In this document: piece after piece, positions 8,093 to 16,162 of the stretch
Layout: each line of letters begins with the position of its first letter
How positions within the stretch are numbered: the first letter of the stretch is position 1
Origin: Lachnospira pectinoschiza
GTDB lineage: Bacteria > Bacillota > Clostridia > Lachnospirales > Lachnospiraceae
Length of the DNA stretch: 64,000 bases
Direction of reading: 5' to 3'
Assembly (NCBI RefSeq): GCF_900103815.1
Contig: NZ_FNHZ01000001.1
Span: 248,001-312,000 of the forward strand
The notes under the pieces: generated by a model
What the model was told of the DNA's origin: nothing
The model's database searches: none
What the model saw: the letters and a program-made list of their open reading frames with translations, nothing else
Position numbers and translations under genes: made by a program

Positions 8093-9673
8093 TTAGATGT
8101 TAAGTAAATCGCTGTAAACCTTAAGAGCGCCCTCTGTTTCGTGAGCAAGTACCTTCTTAGCAAGAACCTTACCAAGCTGAACACCTTCCTGATCGAAGCT
8201 GTTGATGTTCCATACAAAGCCCTGGAACATAATCTTGTTCTCGAAGTGAGCAAGTAAAGCACCAAGTGCCTTTGGTGTAAGCTTATCACCAACGATAATG
8301 CTTGATGGACGGTTACCTGCGAAGTTCTTGTTAGCGTTGTCATCCTTCTTACCGCAAGCAAAGGCTACGATCTGAGCTGCAACGTTAGCGCAAAGCTTCT
8401 GCTGGCTTGTGCTACCCTGAATATCAACATCAGTTTCAAGCTGGTTGTTTCTAAAGCCGATGAACTGAAGTGGTACAATATCAGTTCCCTGATGTAATAA
8501 CTGATAGAAGGAATGCTGTCCGTTAGTTCCTGGTTCACCAAAGATTACAGGACCTGTTTTATAATTAATTGCTTCACCAAATCTATTAACTGACTTACCA
8601 TTAGATTCCATATCAAGCTGCTGTAAATGAGCTGGGAAACGGCTTAAAGCCTGTGAGTATGGTAAAACAGTTGTACAAGGATAACCAAGTACATTTCTTT
8701 CATAAACACCAATTAATGCATCAAGCATAGCTGGGTTCTTTAATAAATCCTTATTCTTAGATAAAAGGTCTTCTTCTGCTGCGCCAGCAAGGAAATCTGC
8801 AAATACTTCTGGGCCAAAGGCAAGAGAAAGTACTGCGCCACCTACTGAAGATGTTGAAGAGAAACGACCACCAATATAATCATCCATAAAGAATGCAGCT
8901 AAGTAATCAGATGACTTAGCAAGTGGAGATGTCTGGCTTGTTACAGCTATCATATGCTTAGAAGCATCAAGACCAGCCTTCTTTAGGGCATCCTTTACAA
9001 AGGATTCGTTAGTTAATGTCTCAAGTGTTGTACCTGACTTAGAAACTAATACGAAAAGTGAATGAGCAACATCGATTGAGTTAAGAACTGCTGCTGCATC
9101 ATCAGGATCTACGTTACTAATAAACTTAGCTTCCATCTTAAAGGCGTTGTTCTTCTTAGCCCAGTTTTCAAGGGCAAGATACATAGCACGAGGACCAAGG
9201 TCAGATCCACCGATACCAATCTGAACTACTGTTGTAAACTTCTCGCCTGCTGCATTAGTGATTTCGCCTGCGTGAACCTTGTTAGCAAATTCAGCGATTC
9301 TAGCCTGCTCATTAGCATAGAATTCTCTCTTATTAACTCCATCAGCCATAACATCATTACCTAACTGACCACGTGTTAACTGGTGAAGAACTAATCTCTT
9401 CTCGCCTGTATTAACAACTTCACCATTATATAATGCTTCATACTTATCAACTAACTGAGCTTCCTCTGCTAACTTTGCTAAGCAATCTAAAACTTCTTCG
9501 TTAACCTGCTTAGAAGCATAATTATAGTTAAGACCAGCACCCATAGGAACTGTCATTTCCTTAACTCTTTTAGCACCATTTTCACCAGACATAACCTCAG
9601 TTAAGTCTACTTTTGCAACCTTAGTAAGTGCATTATATGCACCTAGAGTATCCATATTACTCCAATTAACCAT
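8093..9673 (-). CDS. pgi: Glucose-6-phosphate isomerase
   Basis: Pgi interconverts glucose 6-phosphate and fructose 6-phosphate in glycolysis. I place the start at the ATG whose first base is 9673 (MVNWSNMDTLGAY), because a GGAGG lies just upstream at 9680-9684; longer in-frame starts have none. This gives 526 residues. Family motifs are GIGGSDLGPRA (phosphate binding), SKSGTTLETLTNE, and the signature GEPGTNGQHSFYQLLHQG with its catalytic residues. It is the longer, classical Pgi form rather than the cupin type. It stands alone on the minus strand with its own promoter at 9765-9793. pfkA of the same pathway lies far away at 53269. Confidence 0.97.
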   Translation of the reverse strand: MVNWSNMDTLGAYNALTKVAKVDLTEVMSGENGAKRVKEMTVPMGAGLNYNYASKQVNEEVLDCLAKLAEEAQLVDKYEALYNGEVVNTGEKRLVLHQLTRGQLGNDVMADGVNKREFYANEQARIAEFANKVHAGEITNAAGEKFTTVVQIGIGGSDLGPRAMYLALENWAKKNNAFKMEAKFISNVDPDDAAAVLNSIDVAHSLFVLVSKSGTTLETLTNESFVKDALKKAGLDASKHMIAVTSQTSPLAKSSDYLAAFFMDDYIGGRFSSTSSVGGAVLSLAFGPEVFADFLAGAAEEDLLSKNKDLLKNPAMLDALIGVYERNVLGYPCTTVLPYSQALSRFPAHLQQLDMESNGKSVNRFGEAINYKTGPVIFGEPGTNGQHSFYQLLHQGTDIVPLQFIGFRNNQLETDVDIQGSTSQQKLCANVAAQIVAFACGKKDDNANKNFAGNRPSSIIVGDKLTPKALGALLAHFENKIMFQGFVWNINSFDQEGVQLGKVLAKKVLAHETEGALKVYSDLLNI

Positions 9674-9764
9674 ATAAAACCTCCAAATTAGTAGCATTTA
9701 GCTAATTATTTTTATTCCATATAGCATGGAAACTTATAAATTGTTAAAAACACAACATAAGGAA

Positions 9765-9793
9765 ATTATACTCCTTTTAGACTTCTGAAACAA
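9765..9793 (-). promoter_or_regulatory. Candidate promoter for pgi
   Basis: On the minus strand TTGTTT (9793-9788) and a perfect TATAAT (9770-9765) are separated by 17 bases. The -10 ends about 90 bases upstream of the pgi start. Confidence 0.65.
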
Positions 9794-9807
9794 TATATAA
9801 AGTTCAA

Positions 9808-9837
9808 TTGACTTGATTTATCTAGATGTTCTACAAT
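9808..9837 (+). promoter_or_regulatory. Candidate promoter for dtd and the downstream peptidase
   Basis: TTGACT (9808-9813) and TACAAT (9832-9837) are 18 bases apart, about 65 bases upstream of the dtd start and back to back with the pgi promoter. Confidence 0.6.
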
Positions 9838-9903
9838 TATTCTAGTTTACTTAGTCAGCTAAAAAATTGGGCTAAGATTATAAACTTTAGGAGGATATTT
9901 TAA

Positions 9904-10350
9904 GTGAAATTTGTAATTCAGGTAGTAACAGATGCAAATGTAAAAGTAGAGGGAAAGACAGTGGGAGAAATCGGCAAAGGCTTTCTAGTTTTAGTAGGCG
10001 TGGGTCAGGAAGACACTAAGGAAGTGGCAGATAAGATGATTAAGAAACTTATTGGAATGCGCATTTTCTCAGATGAAAACGGAAAGACAAATCTAGCCCT
10101 AAAGGATGTTAATGGTGAATTACTTCTTATTTCACAGTTCACTCTTTACGCAGATTGCAAGAAGGGCAACAGACCTAACTTCCTAAATGCAGGTAAGCCA
10201 GAAATGGCCAATGAACTTTATGAATACATCATTAGCGAGTGTAAAAAACATGTGCCAGTGGTAGAAAAGGGTGTATTTGGCGCAGAGATGATGGTTTCAT
10301 TAACTAACGATGGTCCTTTTACAATTATTCTAGATTCTAGAGATTTGTAA
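9904..10350 (+). CDS. dtd: D-aminoacyl-tRNA deacylase
   Basis: Dtd hydrolyses D-amino acids mischarged on tRNA, including D-Tyr-tRNA, and also clears Gly-tRNA(Ala). The 148-residue length is normal. The two family signatures are present: [20 protein letters not shown], containing the SQFTL block, and the NDGPFTI(I)L block (GP motif) near the C-terminus. Translation starts at a GTG, supported by AGGAGG at 9891 and by alignment with the usual family start. It lies 44 bases upstream of an M42 peptidase gene and probably shares its transcript. A single complete domain is seen with no anomaly. Confidence 0.96.
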   Translation: MKFVIQVVTDANVKVEGKTVGEIGKGFLVLVGVGQEDTKEVADKMIKKLIGMRIFSDENGKTNLALKDVNGELLLISQFTLYADCKKGNRPNFLNAGKPEMANELYEYIISECKKHVPVVEKGVFGAEMMVSLTNDGPFTIILDSRDL

Positions 10351-10394
10351 AAATAAGACATAAATCAAAATACATTTATAAAGGAGCAAGGAAG

Positions 10395-11435
10395 ATGAAC
10401 TTTGAAAAATATCAGGATTTCATTATGGAAAAGACTCTTGAGCTTTTAAACATCAATTCTCCAACAGGTTACACTGAGGATGCTGCAAACTACTGTTTAG
10501 AGGAGTTTAGAAAGCTTGGCTTTGAGGCTAAATTAACTAATAAAGGTGGCGTATTAGTTAATATTGGCGGTAAAGATAAGGAAAATGGCCTTCTACTTGA
10601 GGCTCACACAGATACACTAGGGGGCATGGTTTCCTCTATTAAGTCTAGCGGACGTTTAGTGGTTACACCTCTTGGTGGCATGAATGCCAATAATGCTGAG
10701 ACTGAAAATGTAACAGTAATCACTAAGTTTGATGGTGAGTATGAAGGTACTTTCCAGCTTAACAATGCAAGTATCCATGTAAATGGAGAATATAACGATA
10801 CTAAGAGAACCTTTGATAGTTGTGAGGTTGTACTTGATGAGGATGTTAAGTCTGAGGAGGATACTAAAAAGCTTGGTATTAGCGTTGGTGATATTGTTTG
10901 CTTTGAACCTAATGCAAGAATTACTAAGTCGGGCTATATTAAGAGTAGATTCCTTGACGATAAGTTAAGCGTTGGTATTCTACTTGGATTTGCAAAATAT
11001 ATTGCTGACAATAAGCTTACACCTAAGCGTGCAATCTACATTCACATTACAGTATTTGAAGAGGTAGGCCACGGCGGATGTGCATCTGTACCAGAGGGGG
11101 TTACTGAGGCAATTTCTGTAGATATGGGTTGTGTTGGTGAAGGTCTTACATGTACTGAAAAGCAGGTTTCTATCTGTGCTAAGGACAGTGGTGGTCCTTA
11201 TGCATTTTCAATTGTTAAGGGTCTTATTGAGGCAGCAAAGAAAGCTGGCGCTGATTATGCAGTAGATGTATATCCTCATTACGGTTCAGATGTAGAGGCT
11301 ACCCTATCAGCAGGTTATGATATTAAGCATGGTCTTATTGGTGCTGGTGTTTATGCTTCTCACGGCTATGAAAGAAGCCACAAGGAGGGCGCTCTTAATA
11401 CAATGAAGTTATTAGTGGCTTATGCAGATCTTTAA
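10395..11435 (+). CDS. M42-family metallopeptidase (glutamyl aminopeptidase type)
   Basis: The 346-residue protein resembles the M42 cytosolic aminopeptidases, which form large tetrahedral shells with two metal ions per subunit. The first metal region reads EAHTDTLGGMV near residue 68. The DDKLSVGILL segment near residue 190, HITVFEEVGHGG near residue 215 (catalytic and metal-binding acids), SVDMGCVGEG, and a late histidine in ASHGYERSH complete the family pattern. A GGAGC ribosome binding site precedes ATG 10395. The substrate is not determined by sequence; some family members were called endoglucanases, but peptidase activity is the established one. Its stop codon is the first part of a palindromic element at 11433. 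Confidence 0.9.
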   Translation: MNFEKYQDFIMEKTLELLNINSPTGYTEDAANYCLEEFRKLGFEAKLTNKGGVLVNIGGKDKENGLLLEAHTDTLGGMVSSIKSSGRLVVTPLGGMNANNAETENVTVITKFDGEYEGTFQLNNASIHVNGEYNDTKRTFDSCEVVLDEDVKSEEDTKKLGISVGDIVCFEPNARITKSGYIKSRFLDDKLSVGILLGFAKYIADNKLTPKRAIYIHITVFEEVGHGGCASVPEGVTEAISVDMGCVGEGLTCTEKQVSICAKDSGGPYAFSIVKGLIEAAKKAGADYAVDVYPHYGSDVEATLSAGYDIKHGLIGAGVYASHGYERSHKEGALNTMKLLVAYADL

Positions 11436-11557
11436 CTCAGTCGGATTACAAGCTCCGACTGAGTTAAACGCTCCGCGAGGATGCGCACGGATTCGGACAG
11501 GAATTTGTCTGCTTCAGCAGACCCGAATCCGGCGCGCAAGACTCGCGAGCGAGTCTT
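11433..11557. repeat. Palindromic element D: three consecutive perfect hairpins
   Basis: Three hairpins follow one another. The first pairs TAACTCAGTCGG (11433-11444) with CCGACTGAGTTA (11455-11466) and begins on the peptidase stop codon. The second pairs CGGATTCGG (11488-11496) with CCGAATCCG (11523-11531) and contains GTCTGC-TTCA-GCAGAC. The third pairs AAGACTCGC (11538-11546) with GCGAGTCTT (11549-11557). GCGAGGATGCGCA at 11475-11487 recurs at 49481-49493. TTTAACTCAGTC at its left edge recurs as a direct repeat at 11706-11717. The element is visibly richer in G and C than its surroundings and encodes nothing recognisable. Confidence 0.7.
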
Positions 11558-11631
11558 GACTTCTCAATTGTATTTTTGTAAAAAACGGACATAGTAAATT
11601 ATGTAAAAAAACGACATTTTTAAAATAATAA

Positions 11632-11686
11632 AAAAGGAAGTTCTAACTTTTGGGTTTTCACCATAAACTAATTAGAACTTCCTTTT
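11632..11686. terminator. Bidirectional terminator between the M42 peptidase and RNHCP genes
   Basis: A perfect 15-base stem pairs AAAAGGAAGTTCTAA (11632-11646) with TTAGAACTTCCTTTT (11672-11686). It lies between convergent genes. With element D it fills the 314-base gap 11436-11749, in which I see no gene. Confidence 0.8.
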
Positions 11687-11749
11687 AGTATTCTTATTTA
11701 GCTTTTTTAACTCAGTCTTGACAAGCTTTAGATTAGTTAAATATAGCTC

Positions 11750-12154
11750 TTAGTCTAGGCCAAGCTTTCCTTCTTCATCCATCATACGGCTCATCTCTTC
11801 AATTCGCTCAAGTGGGAAAGGTGGGTTAGCAATAGGCTTCATAGCAATTGACATAAGCTTCATTGGATTGTCATCTGCTGCGATTCTGTTAGAGCTTAGG
11901 GCACCACAAGTCTTGCAACGGTGGATAATAGCCCACTCGCCATTCTTTCTTACCCAAACACCGATTGGCTCCATAACTCCGCCACAATCAGCTTCTCTAT
12001 CACCTGGTTCGATATCAAGGTGCTTACTTGAAAGACAGTAAGGACAGTGATTTCTGTGATCACTACTTGCACCATCTGGTTTTATTGTTCTTCCGCAAAC
12101 ATCGCATGTGAAAGTCTCTTCACAGGCATGATCTTTATAATAACCTTTTTTCAT
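11750..12154 (-). CDS. RNHCP-domain zinc-binding protein
   Basis: This 134-residue protein carries paired cysteine motifs: TFTCDVCGR near residue 18, the motif RNHCPYC near residue 35 that gives the RNHCP domain its name, DCGG near residue 57, and HRCKTCGALSSNR near residue 80. These would bind zinc as two ribbons. The family is widespread in Firmicutes and Actinobacteria without a defined function; nucleic-acid binding is a common guess. The start is supported by AGGAGA in front of the ATG. It is a single-gene unit convergent with the M42 peptidase gene. Confidence 0.85.
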   Translation of the reverse strand: MKKGYYKDHACEETFTCDVCGRTIKPDGASSDHRNHCPYCLSSKHLDIEPGDREADCGGVMEPIGVWVRKNGEWAIIHRCKTCGALSSNRIAADDNPMKLMSIAMKPIANPPFPLERIEEMSRMMDEEGKLGLD

Positions 12155-12305
12155 ATTATCTCCTTGTTTCTAGATATATTAATAGATATATTAATAATTA
12201 AGTAAAGTAATGCTAACATAAGAAAATAAAAAAGGCAAGTTAGGGAAAATACTTAACTTTCACGACAGTTTATAAAAAAGTAATAAAGTTTTATTTTAGT
12301 TTTAC

Positions 12306-12334
12306 TTTACAAAAATAAAGACTTGTTTTATAGT
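12306..12334 (+). promoter_or_regulatory. Candidate promoter for the DUF3737 gene
   Basis: TTTACA (12306-12311) and TATAGT (12329-12334) are separated by 17 bases, roughly 95 bases before the start. The rest of the very AT-rich gap 12155-12430 shows no gene or strong hairpin. Confidence 0.5.
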
Positions 12335-12430
12335 ATAAAGTACAAAATTTAATTTTATACAATTTATCACAGAACTTGCGTTTTAGACATATTTACATTA
12401 AAGAAAAAGTAAAAAGGAAAGGGTTTGGTT

Positions 12431-13273
12431 ATGGTAACAATTATTGAAAATCAGTCTTTTGATGAAGAAAGAGCTTTATATGGTGTTAAAGATACAACAG
12501 TTTCTAATTGTAAGTTTGAGGGACCAGCTGATGGCGAGTCTGCACTTAAGGAAGCTAGAGACATTTGCATAGATAAGACATCCTTCTCTTTAAGATATCC
12601 TCTCTGGCATGTGGATGGCTTTAAGATGTTAGATTCTACAATGGATGACAAGACTAGAGCTGCTATTTGGTATGCTAAGAATGGTGAAATTACTAATTCT
12701 AAGCTTGGCGGTATTAAGGCAGTTAGAGAGTGTTCTAATATTACAGTTAAGGATTCAACTGTTGAGTCACAGGAATTTGGCTGGAAGTCAGATAAGATTA
12801 CACTAGATGGTGTGGATATTACATCTGAGTATATTTTCCTTGATTCATCTAATCTTAAGCTTAATAAGGTTAACATGAAGGGGAAGTATTCCTTCCAGTA
12901 TGTTAAGAACATGGAAATCACAGATAGTAACTTAGATACTAAGGATGCTTTCTGGCATAGTGAGAATGTTACAGTTAAGAACAGCGTAGTTAAGGGCGAA
13001 TATCTTGGTTGGTATTCAAAGGGTTTAACACTTATTAACTGTAAGATTATTGGTACACAGCCACTTTGCTACTGTGAGAATTTAACACTTATTGATTGTA
13101 CAATGGAAGGCACAGATCTTTCATTTGAATACTCAGATGTTAATGCTACAGTTACTGGTAACATTGAATCTGTTAAGAATCCAAAGTCTGGTAAGATTGT
13201 TGCTGATTCAATCGGTGAGATTATTAGAGAAGATGCAGTTATTGAATGTAATGCAGAAGTAGTAACTAGATAA
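12431..13273 (+). CDS. DUF3737-family right-handed beta-helix protein
   Basis: The start is set at ATG 12431, after AAAGGAAAGGG, rather than the in-frame TTG at 12425; this gives 280 residues. The protein is built of short repeated turns of about 20 residues with the rhythm of a parallel beta-helix, such as ITNSKLGGIK, ITVKDSTVES, ITLDGVDITS, LKLNKVNMKG, MEITDSNLDT, VTVKNSVVKG, LTLINCKIIG and LTLIDCTMEG. It lacks a signal peptide, so it is probably cytoplasmic. It resembles DUF3737, a family common in gut Firmicutes and unassigned in function. Tryptophans recur at the turns (LWHVDG, IWYAKN, FWHSEN, GWYSKG). It forms a single-gene unit with its own promoter and terminator. Confidence 0.8.
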   Translation: MVTIIENQSFDEERALYGVKDTTVSNCKFEGPADGESALKEARDICIDKTSFSLRYPLWHVDGFKMLDSTMDDKTRAAIWYAKNGEITNSKLGGIKAVRECSNITVKDSTVESQEFGWKSDKITLDGVDITSEYIFLDSSNLKLNKVNMKGKYSFQYVKNMEITDSNLDTKDAFWHSENVTVKNSVVKGEYLGWYSKGLTLINCKIIGTQPLCYCENLTLIDCTMEGTDLSFEYSDVNATVTGNIESVKNPKSGKIVADSIGEIIREDAVIECNAEVVTR

Positions 13274-13287
13274 ATTTACATAATTAA

Positions 13288-13317
13288 AGGGACGGTGTTT
13301 GCCGTCCCTATTTTTTT
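13288..13317 (+). terminator. Terminator of the DUF3737 gene
   Basis: AGGGACGG (13288-13295) pairs with CCGTCCCT (13302-13309), followed by ATTTTTTT. It touches the stop codon of the convergent gene at 13316. Confidence 0.9.
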
Positions 13318-14284
13318 AGTTTAAAATCTTTGTTTCATACTTTATCTTGTTAGCCTGAAGTAGGCTAGCAAGTGTAAGTGCTGCACCAGCGATACTAAAG
13401 ACATAGTTAAGTATAAGGTCGCTGTTGTAAGCGCTAGCAAATTCAGAGCTATATTCCTTCATCTGTGGAATATATGAAAATGCATCAAAGAAGTTTACAT
13501 CACTAAAGGTTCTAACGAGCCAAATTGCGTAATTAATCTGAACTGAGAAATAAATCATAGCACACATAATTACAAAGCAAATTACTATGCCGACCCAAGA
13601 AATCTTCTTAGCAAATTTCTGATAAAGAGCAAAGGTTGCATAACCCATTACGATACCTGAAATTACGGCAACATAGTTTAACTGTCCAATAATTACGATA
13701 CAAAGTACACCCACTAAAGAACCTAAGATACCACCAATAATACCGGCAGCGAAGTTTTCCTTAATTGAATGTTCATACTGCTGTGCCTGTGAGAAATTCT
13801 TGCTGATATCGTTATAACTAATGCTATCTAAAATGTGGAAGTTGCCGGCAATTACTGCTGCAACGAGATTTTCTGTTCTACCACTAATTTCATCACAAGG
13901 GATGTAATTCTGGCTTTGAAGATAATTTACCACATAAGCAATACTATTGCAGATGTTCTGAACTAGTGCTTCCATCTTTCCGTTTGGTACAAAGCTAATA
14001 GTTAAAAGGCAGTTCTGAATAGTTGCATTACAGAAATGCTTTCTTGTGTTGCTATTAATTGTGTTAATTAATTCTGTGATATTAGCTGAATTAAGAGTTG
14101 TATTAGTGGATGGATTAAAAGCAGTAATTCTAAATTCAACCTTAGTTGCTGCACCATAACTTGAAAGTGTGTTTACAATAATTGTATATCCGTTATAGTT
14201 TCCACTTGAAAAATATCCTGATGGATCTAGATTAAGACCTAATGTATTGGCTACATTAGTCATGAGCTTTTTAGTATTAGCCAT
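13316..14284 (-). CDS. Uncharacterised membrane protein with a cytoplasmic N-terminal domain
   Basis: The start at 14284 (MANTKKLMTNVANTLG) is chosen because GGAGG lies at 14292-14296; the longer reading frame has no such site. The 322-residue product has a soluble N-terminal part of about 190 residues. Its beginning (LNLDPSGYFSSGNYNGYTIIVN) suggests a small alpha/beta domain. Four hydrophobic segments follow (about residues 196-222, 226-246, 252-275 and 300-318). I do not recognise the family. A second minus-strand membrane-protein gene lies 136 bases upstream and could be co-transcribed. Its high Asn and Ser content is the only compositional oddity. Confidence 0.75.
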   Translation of the reverse strand: MANTKKLMTNVANTLGLNLDPSGYFSSGNYNGYTIIVNTLSSYGAATKVEFRITAFNPSTNTTLNSANITELINTINSNTRKHFCNATIQNCLLTISFVPNGKMEALVQNICNSIAYVVNYLQSQNYIPCDEISGRTENLVAAVIAGNFHILDSISYNDISKNFSQAQQYEHSIKENFAAGIIGGILGSLVGVLCIVIIGQLNYVAVISGIVMGYATFALYQKFAKKISWVGIVICFVIMCAMIYFSVQINYAIWLVRTFSDVNFFDAFSYIPQMKEYSSEFASAYNSDLILNYVFSIAGAALTLASLLQANKIKYETKILN

Positions 14285-14420
14285 TCTATAACCTCCATTT
14301 TTGAAAAAAGTTCCCATAAATTGTAGCATTATGAAAACTTTCGGTCAAACAGAAATAATGATTATATAAATGGCTAATATAAAAAGCAATGATTTGAAAG
14401 AACTAAATGTTATGTAAAGT

Positions 14421-14897
14421 TTACGGTTTCATGCTGCTTTCAATGATGCTTGCTTCAATCATTTCAAAGCAATGCATTTTAAAAACGATTAAGTCTTTCT
14501 CTGAAAGCATAGTGTTTTTAAGAGCAGATACCTCTGATTCACTCTTGTTAAGTCTAGTCTTTGAAAATTTTAGTTTCTCTAGGGTCTTAATAAATATAAC
14601 AAGTAGTGCTACACATATTAAAGACAAGCCTATGATAATGACAAACTTAAAAGGTGAATTGTAACAATTGTAAATAACTACAGCCGAAAGTAATAGGCAG
14701 ATTGTAAATATAAATCCTGCCACAATAGATTTGCTAAGACTCTCCCTCAACTCAATTCTTACATCTTCTAGCATTTCATTAGCTTGGGCTACGAATTCAT
14801 CTCTAACATCGGCTGCTGTTAACGAGAGAATCTGACGCTTTTTGGCCTCAAGCTCCTCAGCGGAATAACCGCTATAATCTTCGTTTAATAATGCCAT
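14421..14897 (-). CDS. Small membrane protein with two transmembrane segments and a coiled region
   Basis: The 158-residue protein starts MALLNEDYSGYSAEELEAKKRQ. A charged, probably helical N-terminal region (residues 12-55) precedes two hydrophobic segments near 60-80 and 86-105. A charged helical stretch (LEKLKFSKTRLNKSESEVSALKN) and a C-terminus rich in Met, Glu and Ile follow. The topology suggests both ends are cytoplasmic. No family is recognised. Upstream on the minus strand lies GGGGGAT as ribosome binding site. It is the likely first gene of a two-gene unit with the membrane protein at 13316-14284. Confidence 0.7.
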   Translation of the reverse strand: MALLNEDYSGYSAEELEAKKRQILSLTAADVRDEFVAQANEMLEDVRIELRESLSKSIVAGFIFTICLLLSAVVIYNCYNSPFKFVIIIGLSLICVALLVIFIKTLEKLKFSKTRLNKSESEVSALKNTMLSEKDLIVFKMHCFEMIEASIIESSMKP

Positions 14898-15146
14898 ATT
14901 ATCCCCCAGTTTTTCACAAAAAAATTACTTCTAAAGTTATTATAAGTTATTTTCTCTGATATAGTAAAGCGACTATAAATATAATTACAATTCTATTAGT
15001 ATTATAGTATATTTATATGGTACATTTTCTGTAAAAACTGTGACTTTTTTACTATAATTAGAAGGCAAATGTGACTATTTACACATAAACAATCAAATAT
15101 CCTTCAGGGTAAAATTTTTGATAAAGGAATACAGCAGGAGGAAAAA

Positions 15147-15899
15147 ATGGGCTTAAATAATGAGGAAAAGGAAAGATATCAAAGACAAATACTATTAAAA
15201 GAGATTGGAAATGAAGGGCAGGAGAAGTTAAAAAAATCATCATGTTTAGTGATTGGGGCAGGAGGCCTTGGTTCTCCGGTGTGCTTTTACCTAGCCGCAG
15301 TGGGAATTGGCCACATAGGTGTCATGGATGGGGATAGACTAGAGCCTTCAAATCTTAATCGACAGATTATTCATAAAACTAAGGATTTAGGGGAGTTTAA
15401 GGCGACTTCTGCAAGGGAGAAGATGTTAGAGCTAAACCCTAATATTAAGGTGACTGCCTATTGTGAATTTTTAACTTATGAAAATGCAGATGAAATCCTA
15501 AAGGACTACGACTTTGTAGTAGATGCTACTGACAACTTCAAGGCTAAATTTCTTATAAATGAGGTGTGCGTTAGAAACAATAAGGCTTTTGTCTATGCTG
15601 GAATTTCAAACTTTAAGGGGCAGTTAATGACCGTATTACCACATAAAAGTCCCTGCCTTAAATGCATTTTCACAGATGAAGCTTTATCAGAAGAAAATAA
15701 CGCCGTGGAGCGAAAGGCAACCATCGGGGCAATTGTTGGTGTTATTGCTAGTTTAGAAAGCCTTGAGGCTGTTAAGTATCTTCTTGGAATTGGCGAACTT
15801 CTTACTGGGAAAATGTTAATAGTAGACGGACTTAGCATGAATATTAGAAAGGTGACTATGCCAGAAAGAAACGAACATTGTGAGAGCTGTGGGGCTTGA
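15147..15899 (+). CDS. ThiF/MoeB/HesA-family E1-like adenylyltransferase
   Basis: Such enzymes adenylate the C-terminal GlyGly of small sulfur-carrier proteins (ThiS, MoaD and relatives) for thiamine, molybdopterin or other sulfur transfer. The 250-residue protein has the ATP motif GAGGLGSPVCFYLAAVGIG at about residues 38-56. The arginine-bearing SNLNRQIIHK and the DATDNFKAKFLINE segment follow. The zinc cysteines are CLKC near residue 175 and HCESCG at the C-terminus. AGGAGG precedes ATG 15147. No sulfur-carrier gene is nearby, so MoeB, ThiF and HesA cannot be told apart from this window. Confidence 0.9.
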   Translation: MGLNNEEKERYQRQILLKEIGNEGQEKLKKSSCLVIGAGGLGSPVCFYLAAVGIGHIGVMDGDRLEPSNLNRQIIHKTKDLGEFKATSAREKMLELNPNIKVTAYCEFLTYENADEILKDYDFVVDATDNFKAKFLINEVCVRNNKAFVYAGISNFKGQLMTVLPHKSPCLKCIFTDEALSEENNAVERKATIGAIVGVIASLESLEAVKYLLGIGELLTGKMLIVDGLSMNIRKVTMPERNEHCESCGA

Positions 15900-15912
15900 T
15901 GTCATTAATAAA

Positions 15913-15957
15913 AAAGGGAATCTGCTGGTTTAAAAATTTAAGCGGATTCCCTTTAAT
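15913..15957 (+). terminator. Terminator of the ThiF/MoeB-like gene
   Basis: A 14-base stem (AAAGGGAATCTGCT at 15913-15926 with AGCGGATTCCCTTT at 15941-15954, one GU pair) ends in TTTAATAATCTTCTTATTT. The U-tract is imperfect. Confidence 0.7.
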
Positions 15958-15987
15958 AATCTTCTTATTTCGTTTTAAAAAATCTTT

Positions 15988-16157
15988 GAACGTAGTGTAA
16001 GCAATCCCCCGCTTCAAAAGCGTAAGCTTTAAGCGGGGGTATAAAGCTTACTAGTGTCAGAAGGGGTTAAAGCCCCTTCTGACAGGTGGCACAAAGTGCC
16101 ACTGCGTTCATGAGGAAGTAGCGAAGCGGATTCCGAATGTCCGCTTTACTTCTTGAC
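15988..16157. repeat. Dispersed cloverleaf-type palindromic element, copy A
   Basis: The closing strands are GAACGTAGT (15988-15996) and ACTGCGTTC (16101-16109). Inside are three arms. Arm 1 is GTAAGC/GCTTAC (15997-16002, 16046-16051) enclosing CCCCCGCTT/AAGCGGGGG (16006-16014, 16031-16039). Arm 2 is GTCAGAAGGGG/CCCCTTCTGAC (16056-16066, 16073-16083). Arm 3 is GTGGCAC/GTGCCAC (16086-16092, 16096-16102). From 16042 to 16118 it is identical to copy B over 77 bases. A further hairpin (AAGTA...AAGCGGA, TCCGCTT...TACTT, 16116-16151) follows and abuts the convergent TetR gene. Confidence 0.85.
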
Positions 16158-16162
16158 CTATC

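Noticed and set aside
8083-8361. Second minus-strand frame overlapping the 3' end of pgi
   Set aside because: It overlaps the conserved end of Pgi in another frame and contains no recognisable motif.
12451-12921. Open frame of 156 codons on the minus strand opposite the DUF3737 gene
   Set aside because: It lies wholly within a well-supported gene, has no ribosome binding site and its translation is rich in Ser and Leu as expected from an antisense shadow of a repetitive gene.
16152-16160. TTGACCTA near cloverleaf copy A as a further member of the 40.6-41.0 kb array
   Set aside because: It is a single 8-base match without a partner strand and is likely chance.
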